A DNA stretch of 38,307 bases from Streptomyces anandii JCM 4720. GTDB lineage: Bacteria; Actinomycetota; Actinomycetes; Streptomycetales; Streptomycetaceae. The position numbers were made by a program, and so were the translations under genes. The first letter of the stretch is position 1; the number at the start of each line of letters is the position of its first letter. Under the pieces are notes generated by a model. That model saw nothing but the letters and a program-made list of their open reading frames with translations, searched no databases and was not told the origin of the DNA. Positions 15,000-23,251 of the stretch are shown here, piece after piece. The DNA is taken from the NCBI RefSeq assembly GCF_014650655.1, contig NZ_BMVJ01000016.1, positions 64,090-102,396 of the forward strand, written 5' to 3'.

Positions 15000-15033
15000 T
15001 GGACACTTCCTGTCAACACGCGTAGCTGCTACG
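15000..15033 (+). promoter_or_regulatory. Candidate lipase promoter with overlapping palindrome
   Basis: TGGACA and TAGCTG are spaced by 17 nt. The palindrome CGTAG-CTG-CTACG (15021-15033) covers the -10. The distance to the ATG at 15070 leaves room for a short leader with the ribosome binding site GGGAGG. An operator overlapping the promoter would fit a repressed extracellular enzyme gene. Confidence 0.45.
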
Positions 15034-15069
15034 ACGGTTAAGGCAGAGATCCTGCTAAAGGGAGGTTCC

Positions 15070-15876
15070 ATGAGACGTTCCCGAATTGCCGCATACGTCG
15101 GCACCCTCCTCCTGGCCCTCGGTCTCGCCCTCACCGGGGCGGGCACGGCGCAGGCATCCCAACTGGCCGCCACCGGCGGCTATGTGGCCCTCGGCGACTC
15201 CTACTCCTCCGGGGTCGGCGCCGGCAGCTACATCAGCTCCAGTGGCAGCTGCGACCGCAGCACGAAGGCGTACCCCTACCTCTGGAACGCCGCCCATTCA
15301 CCCTCGTCGTTCGCCTTCACGGCGTGCTCGGGCGCCCGAACGGATGATGTTCTGGCGAACCAGCTCGCCCCACTGAACTCCGGCACGTCCCTCGTCTCGA
15401 TCAGCATCGGCGGCAACGACGCCGGTTTCTCCGACGTCATGACGACCTGTGTGCTCCAGTCCGACAGCACGTGCGTCTCCCGCATCAACACCGCGAAGGC
15501 GTACGTCGACTCGACCCTGCCCGGCAAGCTCGACAACCTCTACTCGGTCATCCGCTCCAAGGCGCCCTCCGCCCACGTGGTCGTGCTGGGCTACCCGCGC
15601 TTCTACCTGCTCGGCCAGACCTGCCTCGGCCTGTCCGACACCAAGCGCTCCGCCATCAACGGCGCGGCCGACTACATCGACGCCGCCATCGCGAAGGTGG
15701 CCGCCAACCACGGCTTCACCTTCGGCGACGTCCGCACCACCTTCTCCGGCCACGAGATCTGCTCCGGCAGCTCCTGGCTGCACAGCGTGAACTGGCTCGA
15801 CATCGGCGAGTCGTACCACCCGACGGCGGCCGGCCAGTCCGGCGGCTACCTGCCGGTGTTCACCAACGCGGCCTGA
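15070..15876 (+). CDS. Secreted GDSL (SGNH) lipase/esterase
   Basis: A 268-aa secreted hydrolase. The signal peptide is MRRSRIA... with a hydrophobic core and cleavage likely after AQA (residue 29). SGNH blocks are visible: ALGDSYSSG with nucleophile Ser44, GGND with Asn116, and the catalytic His250 in SYHPTA (His within the usual DxxH-like block V). Six cysteines (61, 86, 127, 135, 185, 231) fit three disulfides. The sequence strongly resembles the characterised extracellular GDSL lipase of Streptomyces rimosus. It should hydrolyse acylglycerols and short-chain esters outside the cell. The ribosome binding site GGGAGG is well placed. It ends 3 bases before the stop of the convergent kinase gene. 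Confidence 0.96.
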   Translation: MRRSRIAAYVGTLLLALGLALTGAGTAQASQLAATGGYVALGDSYSSGVGAGSYISSSGSCDRSTKAYPYLWNAAHSPSSFAFTACSGARTDDVLANQLAPLNSGTSLVSISIGGNDAGFSDVMTTCVLQSDSTCVSRINTAKAYVDSTLPGKLDNLYSVIRSKAPSAHVVVLGYPRFYLLGQTCLGLSDTKRSAINGAADYIDAAIAKVAANHGFTFGDVRTTFSGHEICSGSSWLHSVNWLDIGESYHPTAAGQSGGYLPVFTNAA

Positions 15877-15891
15877 CCCTCACGGCGAGGG
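15877..15891. terminator. Hairpin between lipase and kinase genes
   Basis: A 5-bp stem (CCCTC, 5-nt loop, GAGGG) starts directly after the lipase stop and reaches into the last codons of the convergent kinase gene. Probable lipase terminator. Confidence 0.45.
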
Positions 15892-17499
15892 AGAGACCGA
15901 GCCCGAAGCGGAGGCCCCGCCCGACGGGGTCTCCGTCACACACGTCACCGAGAACGGCACCGGGTCCGACGTGGTGTGCACCGGGGCACGCACCTCGACA
16001 CCGACCGCGTTGCGGTACGCACCGCCGCCCGCGCCACCGGAGTACGCCGACACGGTCACCGTGTCCCGCTTCGACTTCCCGCCTCCCGCCGGGAACGACA
16101 GCGTCCGCCACCCCGGGTCCGAGAACTCCCCGTTGCTGAGCACCCACCGGTAGGAGACCTCGGCCGGCAGCCGGCCCACCGTGAACGTCGCCGTGAACGA
16201 CGGGGCCTGCCCGTGCGGAGGCGGGCACGTCCCCGAGTAGTCCGTGTGACTGCCGGTCAGCGACACCGTCACCGACTGCGGTGACGCACTGCTCGACGAA
16301 CTCGCGCTCGCGGACGCACTCGCGGAGGCACTGCTCCTGGTGCGGTCGCCGCTCGGCGACGGTGAAGGCGTGCCCCGCGTCCCGCTGCTGCTCGCGCTCG
16401 TTCCGCCGGACCCCGGACCGTCGTGGTTCAGCAGTGCGTACGTCAGCCCGGCGAGCGCCAGCGCGAGTACGACCACGCCCGCCACCAGGGCGACGGCCGC
16501 ACGGCGGTCGCGGGCCGGGCGGCCGTCCGCGTCGGCTCCCCCGGCCATGGGCCGGGTGGCGGCCGTCGGGGCCGTGGGACCTGGCAACGGCGGTGTCGGC
16601 GGGGCATGTCGGGAGTACGCGGTCGGCGTGGGACGGTAGCCGGCGCCCGGCACCGGGTCGGCACGCGGTGTGCCGCCCGCCCCGACGAGCCGCAGGTCCC
16701 GCTCGGCTCGCTCGGCGGACATCCGCTCGGCCGGGTCCTTGCGCAGCAGGCCCTCGATGACCGGGGCGAGCGGACCGGCCCTGCGCGCCGGCGGCAACTC
16801 CTCGTCCACGACCGCCCGCAGCGTGCTGAGCGGGGTGTCCTGCCGGAACGGCGAACTGCCCTCCACCGCCGCGTACAGCAGCACGCCCAGCGACCACAGG
16901 TCCGACTCCGGACCGGGCGTGCGCCCCAGCGCCCGCTCCGGGGCCAGGAACTCCGGCGAGCCGATGACCTCTCCGGTCATGGTCAGCGCCGAACTGCCCT
17001 CGACCGTCGCGATGCCGAAGTCGGTGAGCACCACCCGGCCGTCGTTCTCCAGCAGCACGTTGGCCGGCTTCACGTCCCGGTGCAGCACTCCCACGGCGTG
17101 CGCGGCGCGCAGCGCGGACAGCACCTCCGCGCCGATGTGCGCGGCGCGCTGCGGGCTCAGTGGCCCCTCGGTGTCCAGCACGTCGGCCAGCGACAGCCCG
17201 CGCACCAGCTCCATGACGATCCAGGGACGGCCCCCGTCCGTGGCCACGTCGTACACGGTGACGACATTGCGGCTGGCGACCCGGGCCGCCGCCCACGCCT
17301 CACGCTCCAGCCGGGTGTACATCCGCTCCACCTCGGGGGCCGGCAGGCCCGCCGGGGCGCGCACCTCCTTGACGGCGACCTCGCGGTGCAGCACCTCGTC
17401 GCGGGCGCGCCACACGGTCCCCATGCCGCCCTCGCCGAGCGGGGACAGCAGACGGTAGCGGCCGGCGATCACACGCTCACGGCCGGGTTCCTCGGACAC
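15880..17499 (-). CDS. Membrane Ser/Thr protein kinase with extracellular C-terminal domain
   Basis: A 539-aa Hanks-type (PknB-like) kinase. The kinase domain (about 15-270) has the glycine loop LGEGGMGTV (21-29), ATP lysine Lys44, catalytic loop HRDVKPAN (140-147, Asp142) and DFG (160-162). A proline-rich juxtamembrane region follows, then one membrane helix (335-357), a Ser/Ala-rich spacer (389-406) and an extracellular beta-rich domain (408-520) with one cysteine pair (Cys425, Cys520) and the stretch VSYRWVLSNGEFS. There are no PASTA repeats, so the ligand is not obviously peptidoglycan. The start is the GTG at 17499. It stands alone; neighbours do not reveal its targets. Confidence 0.94.
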   Translation of the reverse strand: MSEEPGRERVIAGRYRLLSPLGEGGMGTVWRARDEVLHREVAVKEVRAPAGLPAPEVERMYTRLEREAWAAARVASRNVVTVYDVATDGGRPWIVMELVRGLSLADVLDTEGPLSPQRAAHIGAEVLSALRAAHAVGVLHRDVKPANVLLENDGRVVLTDFGIATVEGSSALTMTGEVIGSPEFLAPERALGRTPGPESDLWSLGVLLYAAVEGSSPFRQDTPLSTLRAVVDEELPPARRAGPLAPVIEGLLRKDPAERMSAERAERDLRLVGAGGTPRADPVPGAGYRPTPTAYSRHAPPTPPLPGPTAPTAATRPMAGGADADGRPARDRRAAVALVAGVVVLALALAGLTYALLNHDGPGSGGTSASSSGTRGTPSPSPSGDRTRSSASASASASASSSSSASPQSVTVSLTGSHTDYSGTCPPPHGQAPSFTATFTVGRLPAEVSYRWVLSNGEFSDPGWRTLSFPAGGGKSKRDTVTVSAYSGGAGGGAYRNAVGVEVRAPVHTTSDPVPFSVTCVTETPSGGASASGSVSPSP

Positions 17500-17575
17500 C
17501 GGCGCCCCCCATCCACGTCCGGGCGATGACTCCACTCCATGTCGTGTCGCCGCGTGATTCCTTCCCAAAAGTAGC

Positions 17576-19195
17576 TCAGCCCAGCGCCGTTGCCGCCCCC
17601 TTGAGCATCAGCGAGGCGCCCAGGGCCAGGACGACGAACGCCGAGCCGAGCGGCGCCGCCTTGCGCACCAGCGCCGCCGCCGGACCGGCCGACCAGCGCG
17701 GGCGCCTGTCCAGCAGGCGGTTCATGCCGCTGCCCAGCCGGACCACGGCGAACCCGGCCGCCGTCAGGGTCAGGGCCAGCCCGACCCCGTACGCCACGAC
17801 GAGCAGCAGCCCGAACCACGCCTGCCCCAGCGCCGCAGCGCCCACCAGCACCACCACCGCCGAGGGACTGGGCACCAGCCCGCCGGCGAACCCGAGGAGC
17901 AGCGTGCCCCGGAGGGTGGGGGTGGTGGAGTGCGTGTGGGTGTGACCGCCGTGGGTGTGCTCGACGGGCTGGTCGTGCGGGTGGCCGTGGGGGTGGTCGT
18001 GGTCGTGCGGGTGGGTGTGGTCGTGGTGGTTCCCGTCGGTTGCCTGGGTGCGGTCGTGGTCGTCGTCGTGGGCGTGGCTGTGGCTGTGGCTGTGGTCGTG
18101 ACCGTGCCCGTGGGCATGGGTGTGCCCGTGCGGGTGGGTGCGGTTGCGCCAGGCACGGCGTACGAGGTTGGCGCCCGCGAGTGTCACCAGGACCCCGCTG
18201 GCGATGCCCAGCCAGGCGATCACCGAGGGCGCGGCCGCGGAGCCGGCGGTCACCAGCAGGCCGAGGGCGACCACGCCGAGGGTGTGGGTGACCGTCACCG
18301 AGGCGGCCAGCGGCAGGACGTCCCGGAGGCGGGCGCGCCCGCCGCGCGCCGCCGCCGTCGCGGCCATGATCGTCTTGCCGTGGCCCGGGGCGAGCGCGTG
18401 CATCGCGCCCAGGCCGATGGCGATGAGGAGGGCCAGTGCGGCGAAGCCGGGGGTGAGGTGGTGCCGGGCCACCAGGTTGTCCAGTGCGCGCGTCCAGCGG
18501 TCGGCGCCGCGGGGCAGTACCGAGGCGGCGGGCGCGGCGCCCTGGTCGCCGGCGAGGGCGGGCCCGCCGGGCCGCACCCGCAGCGAGGCGGTGGAGGTGT
18601 CGGCCGGGGAGGACAGCAACTCCTTGGGATAGCCGGTGAGTTCGTGGGACGTGGACGTCGTCGGCACGTCGGAGGAAATCAGGGTGGTGCGGTCGCCGCG
18701 CGCGGTGATCTCCCGCCAGCCGGGCCCGGTGGAGACGCCCGCGCTGTGGAAGCGCACGGCGAGGGACCGCCCCTGGGACGGCTCGGGCAGCGGCGCGGTC
18801 AGCCTGCACTCCACGCGCAGGGTGTCGAGCCCGGCCTGACCGGGGCGCAAACGGGCCACGCTGCCGGCCACGGTGAGCGCGACGGCACGTCCCCCGACGG
18901 TGACTTCGCCCTCCCGGGCGGCCCGCTCGCAGCGCTGCCGGGCCCACGCGGTCATGCCCAGCCGCTCGATGTCCGGCTTGGCCTGGGTGGCGGGGATCTC
19001 GGCGAGGTCCTCGACGTGGAAGTCGCGGAGCGTGCCGGGCGCCGTGACCAGACCGTCGTAGCGGTTGACGGTGAAGTTGCCGAGCGGGTGCGCGCTCACG
19101 GCGGCCGTGGGCACGAGCAGCAGCGCGCACACGGCCGCGAGAAGGGCGGCTGTGCGGGCGAAGGGACGGCGAAGGGCAGTGATCGTGCGGCTCAC
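17576..19195 (-). CDS. Nickel/cobalt transporter, RcnA/NicO family, with long His-rich loop
   Basis: A 539-aa protein. It has a signal peptide (MSRTITALRRPFARTAALLAAV...), then an extracytoplasmic N-terminal domain of ~200 residues (HPLGNFTVNRYDGL...), then six or more membrane segments. The NicO/RcnA motif GAMHALAPGHGKT lies in the first membrane segment of the core. Between two halves of the membrane domain is a loop (about residues 346-424) with 28 histidines in HxH patterns, typical of metal capture. RcnA-type proteins export Ni/Co; the family also includes permeases for uptake, so direction is not certain. The GTG start overlaps the TPR gene stop (GTGA), so it is translated with that gene. 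Confidence 0.88.
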   Translation of the reverse strand: MSRTITALRRPFARTAALLAAVCALLLVPTAAVSAHPLGNFTVNRYDGLVTAPGTLRDFHVEDLAEIPATQAKPDIERLGMTAWARQRCERAAREGEVTVGGRAVALTVAGSVARLRPGQAGLDTLRVECRLTAPLPEPSQGRSLAVRFHSAGVSTGPGWREITARGDRTTLISSDVPTTSTSHELTGYPKELLSSPADTSTASLRVRPGGPALAGDQGAAPAASVLPRGADRWTRALDNLVARHHLTPGFAALALLIAIGLGAMHALAPGHGKTIMAATAAARGGRARLRDVLPLAASVTVTHTLGVVALGLLVTAGSAAAPSVIAWLGIASGVLVTLAGANLVRRAWRNRTHPHGHTHAHGHGHDHSHSHSHAHDDDHDRTQATDGNHHDHTHPHDHDHPHGHPHDQPVEHTHGGHTHTHSTTPTLRGTLLLGFAGGLVPSPSAVVVLVGAAALGQAWFGLLLVVAYGVGLALTLTAAGFAVVRLGSGMNRLLDRRPRWSAGPAAALVRKAAPLGSAFVVLALGASLMLKGAATALG

Positions 19196-20841
19196 TTGGC
19201 GGCCCCCATGGCCTCGAGCGCGCTGCGGGCCTGGCGGGCGCCGAGCGGGGAGAAGCCCGGGTTGAGCTTCAGGGCGGCCGCGAGGTGGGTGCGGGCGTCG
19301 CCGGTGTGGCCCGTAGCCCGCTCGATCATGCCGCGGTGGTAGAGGAACAAGGCGTTGCGGTAGCCGGTGGCGGTGGCCTGCCGGGCGTACGGAAGGGCCT
19401 CCTGGTCGCGGCCGTTGACGTGCAGCGCCCAGGCGAGGGCGTCCGCGGTGTGCACGGTGTGCCGGCGGGCCCACTCGGCGCGGGCCGCGTGCAGGGCGGA
19501 CGCCTTGTTGCCGTGTTCGGCCGCGGCGAGGGCGGTGTCGAGGTCGGCGTTGACGCCGTTGGCGCGGGCCAGCGCGACCCAGGCGTCGACGAGGGCGTAC
19601 TGGTCGCGGGCCCTGGCCTCGTCCCCGGCGGCGCCGCGCGCCTCGTACAGCTCGCCGAGTTCGACGAGCGGGGCGGGCAGCGGGTAGCGGGAGACGACGA
19701 GTTCCATGCCCTTGACGGCGGCGGCGGTGTCCCCGCTCGCCGCCTGGGTGCGGGCACGGCCCTCCAGGGCGGGCAGATAGGAGTCGTCGGCGGCCAGGGC
19801 GCGCGCGTAGTAGCGCAGGGCCGTCTTGTAGTCGCCCTGGTTCCAGGAGAGCTGGCCGAGCTGGGCGGCGACGTAGGCGATGTCGCCGCGCGAGGTGGCG
19901 GTGGACAGGGCCTGCTCCAGGACCCGGTGGGCGGCGGCGACGTCGCCGCGCAGCTCGCGGACGTAGGCGTAGCGCGTGAACACCGGTACGCCGGGGCGGC
20001 GGGTGTCGGCGGTGTCGGCGGCCTTGGACGCCTCGTCGTAGCGGCCCAGTTCGACGAGTGCGTCGACACGGGAGGACAGCGCGCGTTCGCTGTAGGGGTT
20101 CTGCTTCAGGGCCTGGTCCGCGTAGGTCAGGGCGTCGGCGAAGTCGTGCCGGGCGGCGGCGAGTGCGGCGCGTCCGGCGAGGGCCTGGTCGTTGCCGGGC
20201 GCCAGTCGCAGTGACCGCGCGAGGGCCTTCTCGGCCTGCGGGTAGCGTGACGGGTCGCCCTTGGTGCGCGCCTGTTCGACGTAGGCGAGGCCGAGGGTGG
20301 CCCAGCCGTCGTGGTCCTTGGGCTGGGCGCGCAGGTGCGCCTGGAGCGAGGCGATGCTCGCGTCGAGGCTGCCCCCGGCGAGCAGTTCCGGTGACACGGC
20401 ACTGGAGGCGGGGGCGGCGGCCGCCGCGGCGCCCGCGCCGTCCCGGACCGCCCCGACGGCGACCGCGCCGCCGGTCAGCGCCACCGCCAGCAGCAGGGCG
20501 CAGGTGGCGAGTTGCCCGGCCCGCCACCGCCGCCCGGCGGCGGCCACCCGCCGCACGGCCACGACCCGCTCGTCCCCGGCGGAGCCATCGCCGTCCGCCT
20601 CCGCGCCGTCCGCCTCCGCGCCGTCCGCGTCCGCCTTGGCCGTGTCCGCGCCGTCCGTGTCCGTGTCGGCCGCGTGTGCCCTGGCCGTGTCCGTGTCGGC
20701 CGTGTCCGCCTCGGCCTCGGCCGCGTCGGCCGTCTCCGGAGGGGCGTCGTCGGCACCCTCCCGGCCCTCCCGGCCCTCCTGGCCCTCCCGGTCCCTGTCG
20801 TCATCGTGGGCCGGTGCGCTGTCGTCGTTCCGCGGGGCCAT
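19192..20841 (-). CDS. Membrane-anchored TPR protein
   Basis: A 549-aa protein. Residues 1-92 are highly acidic and repetitive (Ala/Asp/Glu/Thr, units like ADTDTDGA), followed by one membrane helix (110-132) and an extracytoplasmic array of tetratricopeptide repeats to the C-terminus (DHDGWATLGLAYVEQA, NPYSERALSSRVDALVELGRYDEA, NQGDYKTALRYYARAL, and others). TPR arrays bind partner proteins, so it may scaffold the DUF4331 protein and the transporter encoded on either side. The ATG at 20841 has AGGAGAGGG immediately upstream and is preferred to a GTG at 20859. It is coupled to the transporter gene. Confidence 0.85.
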   Translation of the reverse strand: MAPRNDDSAPAHDDDRDREGQEGREGREGADDAPPETADAAEAEADTADTDTARAHAADTDTDGADTAKADADGAEADGAEADGDGSAGDERVVAVRRVAAAGRRWRAGQLATCALLLAVALTGGAVAVGAVRDGAGAAAAAAPASSAVSPELLAGGSLDASIASLQAHLRAQPKDHDGWATLGLAYVEQARTKGDPSRYPQAEKALARSLRLAPGNDQALAGRAALAAARHDFADALTYADQALKQNPYSERALSSRVDALVELGRYDEASKAADTADTRRPGVPVFTRYAYVRELRGDVAAAHRVLEQALSTATSRGDIAYVAAQLGQLSWNQGDYKTALRYYARALAADDSYLPALEGRARTQAASGDTAAAVKGMELVVSRYPLPAPLVELGELYEARGAAGDEARARDQYALVDAWVALARANGVNADLDTALAAAEHGNKASALHAARAEWARRHTVHTADALAWALHVNGRDQEALPYARQATATGYRNALFLYHRGMIERATGHTGDARTHLAAALKLNPGFSPLGARQARSALEAMGAAK

Positions 20842-20884
20842 GCCCTCTCCTGTCGTCACCTGGGTGGTTCGTGTCGCGTGGGGT

Positions 20885-20930
20885 GGCGCGGCCCGCGCGC
20901 CGTGGGGGATGGGTGAGCGCGGGCCGCGCC
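20885..20930. terminator. Long inverted repeat between DUF4331 and TPR genes
   Basis: A perfect 14-bp stem (arms 20885-20898 and 20917-20930, 18-nt loop) lies 19 bases after the DUF4331 stop on the minus strand. It could be a terminator or a partial one lowering expression of the TPR and transporter genes, or it could protect the DUF4331 mRNA end. Confidence 0.7.
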
Positions 20931-20949
20931 AGTCGGTGGGGGGCGTGGG

Positions 20950-22497
20950 TCAGTACGCGCGCTGCATACGGCGGCGCCACCAGGCCAGACCCGTGCCGAT
21001 CAGCAGGATCCCGGCCGCGCCCGCGGCCGCCGAACCGGCGATCAGCACCGTGTTGTCGGTGCCCGTCGACGCACCGGCCGGCTGCAGCGCGTCGCCCAGC
21101 TGGCTGCGTACGTCCGTACCGCTCTTGGTGCCCTTGGCCAGCGGCCCGCGCGAACCCGAGGTCGGCTCGGCGACGTAGGGGAAGTACTTCTCGAACTTCT
21201 TGTCGTTCTCGTTCACCGCGTCGCCCAGGTCGTTCTTCGCGCCGACCAGCTCGCCCTCCATCACCTGGAGGGCCTCGTCGACCACGTCGTCGGTGAGCCG
21301 GCGGCCGTTGGGGAAGCCCGCGTTGTCACCGTCGAGGACGCCCAGCCGCTTGGGGTGGGCGGCCGGCTTGATGGAGGTGTTCAGGCGCAGCTCCTCCGCC
21401 GGGCGGACGTTCGGCGGCTGGTTGAGTCCCTTCACGCCCTTGAGGAACACGTCGACGAGGTCGTTGCGCGGCTCGGCGGGCGCCTTGATCTTGTAGATCT
21501 GCTCGATGAGCTTGGGCAGTTCGGGGTTGGTGACGTTCTTCAGGAACTGCGCGTCGTCCCACGGCGCGGACGCGTTGAACTTGTCCTTGTCCTTCTGCGG
21601 GTTGACGACCTCGTTGACGAGCGGGTTGCCGAGCCGGGAGACCTGGGTCCAGCCGCCCCGGGCGTTCTTGCGCTGGGTGGTCGACCATATGCCGACGACC
21701 GGCTGCTTGGCCGACTCCCGGATCATGTCGTTGGGCACCTGGAGCGCGATGGTGTTGACGTTGTAGCCCTTGAGGGTGTCGTTGCCGACCTCGGAGAGGT
21801 TGCCGCCATACAGCAGGTCGAAGACGCGCAGGTCGAGGAAGAAGGGGTCGTCGGCCTGGCCGGCGAACGTCGACGCGCCGCTCGCCGTCTTGTGGATGGC
21901 CTGCGAGCGCAGCTTGCCGTAGTCCGGCATGGACGCCTTGCCGACGTTCGACGGGGCCACGGGCACGTTGTCGGCCAGGCGCGTCTTGGACACCAGCTTC
22001 TGGTGGCGCAGCTTGACGAGGTCGATGTCGTACGTCTGCGTGACGTTGAGGTTCGGGTCGTCGAGACTCTTCACCGCGCCCGTGTTGTACAGGAAGGTGT
22101 TCTTGTTCTTCACGTGCGTCTTGAACGTGTACCGGAAGATCAGCTCGCTCTGCGCGTCGCCGTTGTTGTCGACGTGCAGGTCGTACTGGGCGTCGTCCGC
22201 GAACGTGTAGAAGTTCGGTCCGCCGGCCGGCTCCTCGAACGGGATCCAGTTCGCCACGATCGTCGTGGTGTCGGGCTTGTCCGGGCTGACGAAGGCGTAC
22301 ACGTCCGTGTTGTCGTACTGCGGGGTCCCCGAGATCAGCGGGGCCTCCCGGTGGCTGGAGGCGGAGGCCGTGCCGGGCACCAGCGCGGCCGTGCCGGCCG
22401 CCGCGAGCCCCCCGGCGGCCAGCGCGCCGCAGACGAGGGAGGCGAGGTACCTGCGCCGCCCCGAACGGTCCCCGAAGAGACTGGAGAAAGGTGTCAT
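20950..22497 (-). CDS. DUF4331 exported, membrane-anchored protein
   Basis: A 515-aa DUF4331 protein. The N-terminus has a twin-arginine-like signal (GRRRYLASLVCGALAAGG) with cleavage near TASA-SSHREAP. The conserved core begins SSHREAPLISGTPQYDNTDVYAFVSPDKP, with FEEPAGGPNFYTFADDAQYDLHVDNNGD and further blocks through GVLDGDNAGFPNGRRLTDDVVD. The C-terminus has a membrane helix (NTVLIAGSAAAGAAGILLIGTG) and an arginine tail, so the mature protein is fixed on the outer face of the membrane. The function of DUF4331 is not known to me. In other bacteria it is also found near TPR proteins and NicO/HupE-type transporters, so a metal-linked envelope role is the best inference. Confidence 0.9.
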   Translation of the reverse strand: MTPFSSLFGDRSGRRRYLASLVCGALAAGGLAAAGTAALVPGTASASSHREAPLISGTPQYDNTDVYAFVSPDKPDTTTIVANWIPFEEPAGGPNFYTFADDAQYDLHVDNNGDAQSELIFRYTFKTHVKNKNTFLYNTGAVKSLDDPNLNVTQTYDIDLVKLRHQKLVSKTRLADNVPVAPSNVGKASMPDYGKLRSQAIHKTASGASTFAGQADDPFFLDLRVFDLLYGGNLSEVGNDTLKGYNVNTIALQVPNDMIRESAKQPVVGIWSTTQRKNARGGWTQVSRLGNPLVNEVVNPQKDKDKFNASAPWDDAQFLKNVTNPELPKLIEQIYKIKAPAEPRNDLVDVFLKGVKGLNQPPNVRPAEELRLNTSIKPAAHPKRLGVLDGDNAGFPNGRRLTDDVVDEALQVMEGELVGAKNDLGDAVNENDKKFEKYFPYVAEPTSGSRGPLAKGTKSGTDVRSQLGDALQPAGASTGTDNTVLIAGSAAAGAAGILLIGTGLAWWRRRMQRAY

Positions 22498-22537
22498 GCC
22501 GATCCGTCCTCAGTGCCGACTTGCCTGTCGCTCGGGG

Positions 22538-22565
22538 ATTCGGAGAACCGGCGGGGGCGGATTGG
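22538..22565 (-). promoter_or_regulatory. Candidate SigK-type promoter of the DUF4331 gene
   Basis: Read on the minus strand: CCAATCC, 15-nt spacer, CCGAAT, with the -10 ending 40 nt before the ATG at 22497. This resembles the mycobacterial SigK consensus as I recall it (CCATCC ... CCGAAT), although the spacer here is short. The divergent gene encodes a SigK-like factor, so the match is in the expected place. Confidence 0.5.
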
Positions 22566-22635
22566 TCGGGCCGCGGATTTTTCTTTTTCCCTGCTCCACC
22601 CGCGTTTTCGGCCCGCGCATCCGTATTCCGTCGAA

Positions 22636-22660
22636 GGGGTGCGCCCGGCGGGCGCACCCC
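22636..22660. promoter_or_regulatory. Perfect 11-bp hairpin upstream of sigK
   Basis: GGGGTGCGCCC, 3-nt loop, GGGCGCACCCC, ending 48 bases before the sigK GTG. It may be an operator, a leader hairpin for sigK, or a block between the two divergent transcription units. Confidence 0.55.
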
Positions 22661-22708
22661 GCGTGATGCGAGGGGCGCGGGCGCGCGCCGGCGGAGAGGG
22701 GGACACGA

Positions 22709-23251
22709 GTGGAGGCGGACGAACTTCTGGTGCTCGTGGCAGGGGGCGACCAGAAGGCATTCGAGGAGTTGTACGGGCTGGTGTCCGGGCCCGTGTACGG
22801 ACTGGTGCGGCGCGTCGTGCGCGACCCCGCGCAGTCCGAGGAGGTGACCCAGGAGGTACTGCTCGAGATGTGGCGCTCCGCCGCCCGCTACGACCCCGGA
22901 CGCGGCAGCGCCCTGTCCTGGGTGCTCACCGTCGCCCACCGCCGCGCCGTCGACCGGGTGCGCAGCGCCCGCGCGGCCGGCGAACGCGAGCAGCGGGAGG
23001 CCGCCCGGGCCGGCTTCCCCGCCTTCGACCACGTCGCCGAGGAGGTCGAGGCGGGCCTGGAGCGCGAGTGGGTGCGGCGCTGCCTGAAGCGCCTCACCAC
23101 CCTCCAGCGCCAGTCCGTCACCCTCGCCTACTACGACGGCTACACCTACCGTGAGGTGGCCGAGCGGCTGTCGCTGCCGCTGGGCACCGTCAAGACCCGC
23201 ATGCGCGACGGGCTCACCCGGCTGCGCGAGTGCCTGGGAGGTGTCGCATGA
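22709..23251 (+). CDS. sigK: ECF sigma factor, SigK type
   Basis: A 180-aa ECF sigma factor. Region 2 is visible as AFEELYGLVSGPVYGLVRRVVRD and QSEEVTQEVLLEMW with ALSWVLTVAHRRAVDRVRS. Region 4 is visible as LTTLQRQSVTLAYYDGYTYREVAERLSLPLGTVKTRMRDGLTRL. The subgroup is called SigK because the next, overlapping gene encodes an RskA-like anti-sigma factor. The start is the GTG at 22709, with GGAGAGGGGG 6-16 nt upstream. It is divergent from the DUF4331 gene, which has a SigK-like promoter, so the DUF4331-TPR-transporter genes are its likely regulon. Confidence 0.93.
   Translation: MEADELLVLVAGGDQKAFEELYGLVSGPVYGLVRRVVRDPAQSEEVTQEVLLEMWRSAARYDPGRGSALSWVLTVAHRRAVDRVRSARAAGEREQREAARAGFPAFDHVAEEVEAGLEREWVRRCLKRLTTLQRQSVTLAYYDGYTYREVAERLSLPLGTVKTRMRDGLTRLRECLGGVA

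Noticed and set aside
20580..20745. CRISPR-like short repeats in the N-terminal part of the TPR gene
   Set aside because: Irregular 6-12-bp units encoding an Ala/Asp/Glu/Thr-rich segment in an open frame; no fixed repeat or unique spacers.
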